Assembly: GCA_002420085.1 (NCBI GenBank)
Contig: DIHI01000039.1
Coordinates: forward strand, 5,861-17,253
Direction: 5' to 3'
Length of the DNA: 11,393 bases
Source: Lysobacterales bacterium UBA5700
Lineage (GTDB): Bacteria > Pseudomonadota > Gammaproteobacteria > Xanthomonadales > Xanthomonadaceae
The notes below the pieces were generated by a model. The model worked only from the letters and a program-made list of their open reading frames with translations. It was not told the origin of the DNA and made no database searches. Numbering within the stretch: the stretch's first letter is position 1; each line of letters opens with the position of its first letter. The translations under genes and the position numbers were made by a program. Below are positions 6,952 to 11,393 of the stretch, piece after piece.

Positions 6952-7431
6952 TCAGTGTGCCACGCCGCCCGACCCGTGGACATGACGATGCTCGATCTCC
7001 TGGGCATCGGCAGCACGCACCGACAGCACCTCGATCTCGAAGGCCAGGGTCTTGCCGGCGAACGGATGGTTGAGATCAACATCGACCACACTGACCCCAA
7101 CCTTGATCACGGTGACCACCCTCGGCCCCTGATTGGTGTTCAACTGCACCTGCTGCCCCGGCCGGATGCGCAGCGAACCGAAATGCTTCCTCGGCAGGCG
7201 TTGGCTGCTGTCGGGCCGGTACGGACCGTAGCCCTTCTCAGGCGGAATCTCGATCTCGATCCGCTCACCGGCCTCACGGCCGATCAGGGCTTCCTCGACA
7301 CCGGGGATGATCGTGCCCGAACCGATCAGGGCAGTCACCGGCTGGCCTTGATGGGAGGATTCCGTTGCCGGCTGGCCCGGCTCACCGACCCGGTAGTGAA
7401 ACTGCACGACGGTGTCTTTCTCGATCTTCAC
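6952..7431 (-). CDS. slyD: FKBP-type peptidyl-prolyl isomerase, SlyD-like
   Basis: This enzyme speeds prolyl cis-trans isomerisation and acts as a folding chaperone in the cytoplasm. SlyD also delivers nickel in some bacteria. The 159-residue product opens MKIEKDTVVQFHYRV, like E. coli SlyD. It has the FKBP core split by an insert-in-flap domain: the core ends near KGYGPY (67-71), the insert runs about 72-118 (QRLPRKHF, NTNQGP), and the core resumes with NHPFAGKTLAFEIEV (121-135). The tail HRHVHGSGGVAH keeps a few histidines but lacks the long His/Cys metal-binding tail of the E. coli protein, so nickel handling is doubtful. I chose the GTG at 7431 because it matches the family N-terminus and has AAGGGCAG just upstream; the same frame stays open to 7641 but that extension looks non-coding. 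It is first in the minus-strand run to gorA and divergent from the NlpC gene. Confidence 0.9.
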   Translation of the reverse strand: MKIEKDTVVQFHYRVGEPGQPATESSHQGQPVTALIGSGTIIPGVEEALIGREAGERIEIEIPPEKGYGPYRPDSSQRLPRKHFGSLRIRPGQQVQLNTNQGPRVVTVIKVGVSVVDVDLNHPFAGKTLAFEIEVLSVRAADAQEIEHRHVHGSGGVAH

Positions 7432-7593
7432 GTTGCTGCCCTTGTCTGTGGTTGTCGTAAGTGATGTAGCCGTCCCAAGCCGTCGAATACGCCCAAGCAT
7501 GTGCCGGCGATGGCCGCGAACCGAGGCAGCCGACTCGACGTCATGCCGCCGACACCCGGCCCGCTCGCCCAGGTGCCCGCGACGGGTGCGGAA

Positions 7594-7611
7594 TTGCCGC
7601 ATTCGCGGCAA
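7594..7611. promoter_or_regulatory. Inverted repeat in the divergent slyD-like / NlpC gap
   Basis: TTGCCGC and GCGGCAA flank a four-base centre as a perfect 7-bp inverted repeat. It ends nine bases before the upstream candidate start of the NlpC/P60 gene. It could be an operator or an mRNA hairpin covering translation initiation. It has no T-tract, so it is not a terminator. The function is inference. Confidence 0.35.
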
Positions 7612-7620
7612 GATGCCGCT

Positions 7621-8277
7621 ATGAGCCGATCCGCCGACCATTATCGTCGTCTACCCGCGCAGCCGCCAGCCGGTCGACGACTGGCGACCACGGCGGCGTC
7701 CGATGATCCAGCATCGAGTGCCGGCAGGTGGACGCCGAGACCCACCGCCGCACGACTGCGGGTCATGCCAGTGGTCATCCTGTGCATGATCCTGATCGCC
7801 TGCTCGACCCCATCACCCCGGCCGCCAGCCCCGGCCACCCGGCCCGACTCAGTCGCGCCAAGCGCCGACCGCCCTGCCGCGCAGCAGCACGATCAGGCGG
7901 CCAACGAGGTGCTGATTCGTGCGATCAGCCTGATCGGCACACCCTACCGCTGGGGTGGAAACACCCCCGAGGGCGGGTTCGATTGCAGCGGCCTGGTGCA
8001 TTTCGTGTTCCGGGATGCCGTCGGCCTGAACCTGCCCCGCACCACCCAGGAGTTGGCAGCACTGGCCGCGCCCAGAATCACGCGGTCGGATCTGCGAGCC
8101 GGCGATCTGCTGGTCTTCGGGGGCAGCGCCGGGGTCGAACACGTCGGCATCCATGTCGGCGATGGCCGTTTCGTCCACGCCCCGACGACCGGCGGCACGG
8201 TACGCATCGACCATCTCGACGACCGCTACTGGCGACCCCGCTTCCTGTTCGCCCGACGACCGTTGGCGGCGCCCTGA
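7621..8277 (+). CDS. NlpC/P60 family cell-wall peptidase, probable lipoprotein
   Basis: NlpC/P60 enzymes cut peptide bonds in peptidoglycan stems, typically after D-Glu or meso-diaminopimelate. Numbered from 7621, the domain covers about 93-218. It includes GTPYRWGGNTPEGGFDCSG (106-124) with catalytic Cys122, and GVEHVGIHVGDG (171-182) with His174. The third polar residue is His186 in FVHAP. A hydrophobic run VMPVVILCMILIA ends at Cys61, a convincing lipobox (LIAC) followed by a Pro/Ser-rich linker, so the mature protein is probably anchored to the outer or inner membrane facing the periplasm. The start is uncertain. ATG 7621 places arginines (RLR) before the hydrophobic run but gives a long lead with poor codon bias. 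ATG 7765 gives a compact signal that lacks positive charge. Neither has a clear ribosome site. It is convergent with the next gene, 16 bases away. Confidence 0.88.
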   Translation: MSRSADHYRRLPAQPPAGRRLATTAASDDPASSAGRWTPRPTAARLRVMPVVILCMILIACSTPSPRPPAPATRPDSVAPSADRPAAQQHDQAANEVLIRAISLIGTPYRWGGNTPEGGFDCSGLVHFVFRDAVGLNLPRTTQELAALAAPRITRSDLRAGDLLVFGGSAGVEHVGIHVGDGRFVHAPTTGGTVRIDHLDDRYWRPRFLFARRPLAAP

Positions 8278-8293
8278 GTCGGCACTGCCGCCC

Positions 8294-8782
8294 TCACTTG
8301 AGCGCGGCGAGATCGGCCAGCACCTGTGCCCGGCTGGCCGCGACCGCCTGCGCGAATGTCCGTTCGGCATCACGATCACCGCGATCGAACGCCGAAGCCT
8401 GCGCCTCCCAGGTCGCCGCCAGCGACTGCGCCCGGTCACCGGCCGAGTGCGAGACCAGACCGGCGACATCACGGATCAGGGTGACCCGGCCCCAGATCGC
8501 GATCCGATTGGCCTCACTGCGATCACCGCCGAAGAATCGGGTATCGGCAAGCTGCTGGAGTTCACCGAGTGCGTCGATGACCACGAACGCCGCTTCGCGG
8601 ACATTACGCTGCTGCTCGGTGGTTTCGTTGCGGTAAGTGTTGTAGCCCAGCCCGAACAAGGCGATCGCCAGGCTGAACAGGGCCAACCAGTTGTTCCGGA
8701 AGAATTGCCACCCACCCATACCGCGACCGAGCGGCGCGGGTCGTGCAAGGGGCGGATGGTCGTCGCGGCTGTCGATGCTCAT
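8294..8782 (-). CDS. Small membrane-anchored protein of unknown function
   Basis: This 162-residue protein has a polar N-terminal region and then one membrane segment, NWLALFSLAIALFGLGY (31-47). A charged helical C-terminal domain follows (about 51-162), beginning NTYRNETTEQQRNVREAAF and continuing with GELQQLADTRFF. With RDDHPP and other charged residues before the segment and the long domain after it, the bulk probably faces the periplasm, though topology is not certain. I recall similar unnamed proteins from gammaproteobacteria but no function. The start at 8782 gives good codon bias; Met22 (8719) is an alternative directly before the membrane segment. The opposite strand has a long open frame here, but it lacks any protein-like features. 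The gene is divergent from the universal stress protein gene across 114 bases that hold an FNR-type site, so it could share that control. Confidence 0.75.
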   Translation of the reverse strand: MSIDSRDDHPPLARPAPLGRGMGGWQFFRNNWLALFSLAIALFGLGYNTYRNETTEQQRNVREAAFVVIDALGELQQLADTRFFGGDRSEANRIAIWGRVTLIRDVAGLVSHSAGDRAQSLAATWEAQASAFDRGDRDAERTFAQAVAASRAQVLADLAALK

Positions 8783-8827
8783 CGGTGGTCAGGATAACCG
8801 CTCATCGGGTCGACGCAAGCCGGCTGC

Positions 8828-8841
8828 TTGATCAAAATCAT
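8828..8841 (+). promoter_or_regulatory. FNR/Anr-type binding site upstream of the universal stress gene
   Basis: TTGATCAAAATCAT matches the FNR/Anr consensus TTGAT-N4-ATCAA at nine of ten defined positions. Its centre (8834.5) lies exactly 41.5 bases upstream of a start point near 8876, which is what the -10-like GACAAT at 8863-8868 would predict. That is the spacing of class II FNR-activated promoters. Universal stress genes under Anr/FNR control are known in proteobacteria. The site is read directly; its use is inferred. Confidence 0.7.
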
Positions 8842-8862
8842 GACATCCTCGACCGAGCGCGC

Positions 8863-8868
8863 GACAAT
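8863..8868 (+). promoter_or_regulatory. Candidate -10 element of the universal stress gene
   Basis: GACAAT matches TATAAT at four of six positions and lies about 30 bases from the centre of the FNR-type site. That is the right distance for an activator-dependent promoter with a weak core. It predicts a start near 8875-8876 and a leader of about 20 bases before the ATG at 8897. Confidence 0.4.
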
Positions 8869-8896
8869 GGCCGAAGCCCCCTGCCCAGGAGCCGAG

Positions 8897-9787
8897 ATGA
8901 GCACCCCACTGCAACGCATCCTCGCCGCGACCGATTTCTCGCCGCAAGCCTGGCAGGCGCTCGAACGCGCCGCCCGACTGGCCAAGACCCACGGCGCCGA
9001 ACTGGCCCTGCTGCATGCCTTCGAGCACGTCCCGCTGATCCCGGCCTGGGGTGATCCCGGCGGTGGCGCCTGGGTCGATGAGGAAGCTCTGCTCGACAGC
9101 ACCCGCGCCCATCTGGAGCGGGTCCGCGACAACCTCACCGAGACCTATGGCATCCCCATCAAGGCCAGTGTCGAGGTCGGCGCCGTGCATCGCCAGATCA
9201 ATGCCCGCGCCGACGGTTTCGGTGCCGACCTGGTGGTGATCGCGGCATCCGGCGCCTCCGGCCTGGCACGCCGACTGTTCGGATCGAGCGCACAATCGAT
9301 CGTCCGTACCGCCCGCCACCCGGTGCTGGTCGTGCGCCGACCGGCTGACAGCGACTACCGGCGAATCATGATCGGCACCGACTTCAGCGAGGATGCCGAG
9401 CGCGCCGCCAACTTCGCTCTGCGTCTGGCACCCGACGCGGCGGTCAGCCTCAGCCATTCGCTGGAACAATCGACCGTGCGGATTCCAGCCCCGCTCGGCC
9501 TGGAAGACAACGAACGTGAAGCCCATCTCGCGCGGGCACGCACGATCGCCGCACAGGGCTTGGCCGAACTCGCCGATCGACTGGGACGCGGTCAGGCCGA
9601 AACACGGGTCTTCGATGGCCACGCCAGCCAGAACCTGGTCGAATGGGCGGCCACCTGGAACGCCGACCTGATCGCCATCGGCGCTCACGGCAAGTCCCGG
9701 CTCGAAGCCGGACTGATCGGCAGCACCAGCCTGCATGCGATCTCCGATGCCGGCTGCGATGTACTGGTGACACCACGGATCGAGTAA
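8897..9787 (+). CDS. Universal stress protein with two tandem Usp domains
   Basis: This 296-residue cytoplasmic protein contains two Usp folds, about 4-148 and 155-295. Each opens with the strand and turn typical of the family: RILAATDFSPQAWQALERA in the first and RIMIGTDFSEDAERAANFA in the second. The nucleotide-binding signature G-2x-G-9x-G(S/T) is complete in the second domain (Gly262, Gly265, Gly275, Ser276; IGAHGKS). In the first, the leading Gly is replaced by Ala116, with Gly119, Gly129 and Ser130 kept. So ATP binding is expected in domain two and is less certain in domain one. Such tandem proteins help cells survive oxygen limitation, starvation or membrane stress. The ATG at 8897 is chosen for AGGAG at 8887-8891, five bases upstream. 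The frame is open back to 8828, but that part overlaps the FNR-type site and looks non-coding. Confidence 0.94.
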   Translation: MSTPLQRILAATDFSPQAWQALERAARLAKTHGAELALLHAFEHVPLIPAWGDPGGGAWVDEEALLDSTRAHLERVRDNLTETYGIPIKASVEVGAVHRQINARADGFGADLVVIAASGASGLARRLFGSSAQSIVRTARHPVLVVRRPADSDYRRIMIGTDFSEDAERAANFALRLAPDAAVSLSHSLEQSTVRIPAPLGLEDNEREAHLARARTIAAQGLAELADRLGRGQAETRVFDGHASQNLVEWAATWNADLIAIGAHGKSRLEAGLIGSTSLHAISDAGCDVLVTPRIE

Positions 9788-9794
9788 GGCCGCT

Positions 9795-9862
9795 GCCGGT
9801 CAGCAGACCGGCGGCCGGCAGCGCCGGTTCAGCGGCCGAGTCGGCAGCGGCACGCTGCCGAC
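9795..9862. terminator. Two adjacent hairpins between convergent genes
   Basis: The first hairpin is GCCGGTC-AGCA-GACCGGC (9795-9812, 7-bp stem). The second is GTCGGCAGCG-GCA-CGCTGCCGAC (9840-9862, perfect 10-bp stem, three-base loop). They lie between the universal stress gene (plus) and the thioredoxin-like gene (minus), where both transcripts must end. Neither is followed by a T-tract on either strand. They are probable transcript-end structures rather than textbook intrinsic terminators. Confidence 0.45.
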
Positions 9863-9928
9863 ATCCCTGTGCGAGCTACCGAACCATCAGTTCGACTCCG
9901 GAGGCCGCACACGTCCATCGGACGAGCT

Positions 9929-10537
9929 TCACGGCGTCGCCAGACTGGCTCGCACCGCCTTGCGCAATTCGGCCGCCCACAGCGGCGCCTGACGGGCCGC
10001 CTTGGCACGGTTGTTGAGTTCGCCTTCGAGCAGACTCTGATCACGCCGGGCCGGCTTGAATTGTCGGCTGTTGCGATCGAATGCCACCCTCCCCTCGCGA
10101 TCGATCAGGAACAGCCCCGGCGTACCCTTGACTCCCCAGAGCTTGGCCGCCTCATCGCCCGCCAGCAGCACCTTGAAGTCGTAGCCGTTACTGACGAAAT
10201 CAGCGCGCCAATCATTCGGGCCATCCTCCCAGAGATTGACCGCGACCACCTCGATCCGATGGCTGCCGAACTCATCGATCATGCTCTGCACGTGCGGCAT
10301 GAGCGCCTTGCAGTACGGACACCAACTGGCCCAGAACAGCACCACGGTCGGACGGCCCTCTGCCAGTTCCGGCAGACTGCGCTCCACACCGCTCGGATCC
10401 TTGAGTTTCAAGGCCGGGGCTTTCTGGCCCTCGATGCCCTGGGCAAAAGCGGCCCCGGCAAGCAGGGCCGAAAGCACAAGCATGGCGGACGACACGAACC
10501 GGACAGCAGCAGATCGGACAACGAATGCAGAGGACAT
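9929..10537 (-). CDS. Exported TlpA/ResA-like thioredoxin-fold thiol-disulfide protein
   Basis: This 202-residue protein has an N-terminal signal peptide: basic MSSAFVVRSAAVR, hydrophobic FVSSAMLVLSALLAGAA, and likely cleavage after AFA at residue 32. A redoxin domain follows. The active site is WASWCPYCK (69-77, Cys73 and Cys76). The cis-proline motif is KGTPGLFLID (137-146, Pro140). PTVVLFWASWCPYC and a following helix ending in VVAVNLWED are typical of TlpA-like proteins, which reduce or hand on disulfides in the periplasm, for example in cytochrome c maturation. CPYC instead of the commoner CPPC/CEPC is unusual for this group and is shared with glutaredoxins. The partner is not evident from the neighbours. 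The C-terminal 40 residues (from about 163) are an Arg/Ala-rich helical extension. The ATG at 10537 is chosen for a CGGAG eight bases upstream and because it starts the signal peptide; the frame is open to 10615. Confidence 0.88.
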   Translation of the reverse strand: MSSAFVVRSAAVRFVSSAMLVLSALLAGAAFAQGIEGQKAPALKLKDPSGVERSLPELAEGRPTVVLFWASWCPYCKALMPHVQSMIDEFGSHRIEVVAVNLWEDGPNDWRADFVSNGYDFKVLLAGDEAAKLWGVKGTPGLFLIDREGRVAFDRNSRQFKPARRDQSLLEGELNNRAKAARQAPLWAAELRKAVRASLATP

Positions 10538-10679
10538 GACGGGGGCTCCGAAAACAGGACGATGATGCGAGACTCCGACCGGATCGCTGCCGGCAAGTTC
10601 ACTCGCGACCCGCATCCACCGGGGATCGAACGTTCAGCGAGCAGCCGTGAATCGGCAGGCATCGCCAGCGGAAATCGGT

Positions 10680-10685
10680 TATAGT
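10680..10685 (+). promoter_or_regulatory. Candidate -10 element of the DEAD-box helicase gene
   Basis: TATAGT (five of six to TATAAT) stands out in very GC-rich DNA and is followed at once by GCGCGCC, a strongly GC-rich discriminator. No good -35 is found 16-18 bases upstream (AGGCAT at 17). GC-rich discriminators typify promoters repressed by ppGpp/DksA. A start near 10692 would give a leader of roughly 220 bases. Confidence 0.45.
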
Positions 10686-10865
10686 GCGCGCCGTTCCGGC
10701 CCGTCCGCTGGTTTCCCAACCGGTCCTGCCGCGTCACGTCGCTTTCGAGCGCGCACGCCGCACCGCACCGAACTCGGACGAGCCCGAACCCGGGTCACCC
10801 GCCAGCCGGCGGTCTCCGTCACCACATCCTCGCAGCGCGGTTCAACGGGAACGCTCCGAGACCAT

Positions 10866-10890
10866 GGCCGCAGGCATCCAGCCTGTGGCC
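10866..10890 (+). promoter_or_regulatory. Leader hairpin directly upstream of the helicase ribosome site
   Basis: GGCCGCAGGC and GCCTGTGGCC pair over 10 bp (one G-U pair) around an ATCCA loop. It ends eight bases before the AGGAG at 10899-10903. In mRNA this would be a stable structure beside the ribosome site, well placed to tune translation with temperature or by binding a protein such as the helicase itself. The pairing is seen; the regulation is inferred. Confidence 0.5.
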
Positions 10891-10911
10891 CAGCCATCAG
10901 GAGCACCACCA

Positions 10912-11393
10912 ATGTCCTTTGAAACCCTCGGGCTTTCGCCCGCGTTGCTGCGCGCGCTCGCAGAACTCAACCACACCACGCCGACCCCGATCCAGTCCGA
11001 AGCGATTCCGCTGGCCCTGGCCGGTCGCGACCTGCTGGCCGGCGCCCAGACCGGCACCGGCAAGACCGCAGCATTCGGCCTGCCGCTGCTGCACCGGCTG
11101 GCCGCCGACCAGACCCCGGCCAAGGGACCGCGTCGCCCGCGCGCCCTGATCCTGGCTCCGACTCGCGAACTGGCGATCCAGGTCCACGACAGCCTGCGCG
11201 CCTATGCCCGGCATCTGCGCCTGAGTCTGACCGCGATCTACGGTGGCGCTGCCATGCGGCCTCAGTTCGACGCCCTGCGTCGCGGCGTCGATGTCCTGGT
11301 GGCCACCCCCGGCCGGCTGATCGACCATCTCGACCGCCGTACCGCCGATCTCACGCAGATCCGCACCCTGGTCCTCGACGAGGCCGACCGCAT
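10912..11393 (+). CDS. rhlE: DEAD-box ATP-dependent RNA helicase, RhlE type, N-terminal part cut by window edge
   Basis: DEAD-box helicases unwind short RNA duplexes with ATP and act in ribosome assembly and RNA decay. The first 160 residues are present, through motif II. The N-terminus MSFETLGLSPALLRALAE closely follows RhlE. Also visible are the Q motif with PTPIQ (24-28) and isolated Phe3, Walker A AQTGTGKT (45-52), motif Ia PTRELA (83-88), the GG motif (YGGA), motif Ib TPGR (132-135) and DEAD at 156-159. The helicase C-terminal domain and any basic tail lie beyond the window, so the exact subgroup could change. The start is supported by AGGAG at 10899-10903 with an eight-base spacer. The gene is preceded by an unusually long leader with a hairpin near the ribosome site. 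Confidence 0.95.
   Translation, partial: MSFETLGLSPALLRALAELNHTTPTPIQSEAIPLALAGRDLLAGAQTGTGKTAAFGLPLLHRLAADQTPAKGPRRPRALILAPTRELAIQVHDSLRAYARHLRLSLTAIYGGAAMRPQFDALRRGVDVLVATPGRLIDHLDRRTADLTQIRTLVLDEADR

Larger units (their letters stand above)
10538..10911. other. Divergent gap: thioredoxin-gene upstream region and helicase leader
   Basis: No gene is supportable in these 374 bases. The left part (10538-10670) must hold the minus-strand promoter of the thioredoxin-like gene, but I see no convincing -10/-35 pair there. The right part holds a -10-like TATAGT at 10680-10685, and then about 220 bases of GC-rich leader with a hairpin at 10866-10890 just before the helicase ribosome site. Open frames across the leader look like chance. 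Confidence 0.6.

Noticed and set aside
8153..8797. Plus-strand open frame opposite the small membrane protein
   Set aside because: It overlaps the end of the NlpC gene and has no motifs, while the minus-strand frame has a clean membrane segment and good codon bias.
10610..10640. tRNA T-arm-like string (GTTCGATCC on the minus strand)
   Set aside because: The flanking bases do not form the five-pair T stem and no acceptor or anticodon arm could be placed around it.
1..11393. CRISPR array, prophage or complete insertion sequence
   Set aside because: There is no array of regularly spaced direct repeats of CRISPR length, no transposase, integrase or phage structural gene, and no complete pair of terminal inverted repeats with a target duplication.

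Overview
The window looks like chromosomal DNA of a high-GC gammaproteobacterium. A Xanthomonadales-type genome is my best guess; this rests on gene content, codon use and overall GC, not on a marker gene. Most of it (from about 1 kb to the end) is ordinary core genome with dense, GC-rich housekeeping genes. The left end differs: in the rows I counted by hand, GC is about 57-60% between positions 1 and 420, against 67% inside the TPR gene. The left end carries a two-gene unit running off the edge and then about 600 bases without a convincing gene.

Layout, left to right. (1) Positions 1-462, minus strand: a small ribbon-helix-helix-like protein whose stop overlaps the start of a GHKL-type ATPase cut by the window edge, with a perfect 14-bp palindrome just upstream. 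(2) 463-1011: no supportable gene, short repeats, possible gene debris. (3) 1012-1591: a phasin-family protein with a basic tail and its own terminator, minus strand. (4) 1852-2706: a plus-strand helical-repeat (RMDN/TPR-like) protein. (5) 2866-7431: a co-directional minus-strand run, in transcription order a SlyD-type FKBP prolyl isomerase, a DUF418 membrane protein, a DadA-type FAD oxidoreductase and glutathione reductase. (6) 7621-8277: an NlpC/P60 cell-wall peptidase lipoprotein. (7) 8294-8782: a small membrane-anchored protein of unknown function, minus strand. (8) 8897-9787: a tandem-domain universal stress protein behind a near-consensus FNR/Anr box. (9) 9929-10537: an exported TlpA-like thioredoxin, minus strand. 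(10) 10912 to the end: the N-terminal third of a RhlE-type DEAD-box RNA helicase behind a long, structured leader.

Functionally the right-hand part leans towards redox and stress physiology: glutathione reductase, an exported thioredoxin, a universal stress protein with an oxygen-responsive promoter, a protein-folding isomerase and an RNA helicase. Apart from the possible operon at 2866-7431, I see no evidence that these genes form one system. The best candidate for something undescribed is the left-edge pair (small DNA-binding protein plus GHKL ATPase) with its candidate operator. Only 79 residues of the ATPase are visible, so its identity cannot be settled here.
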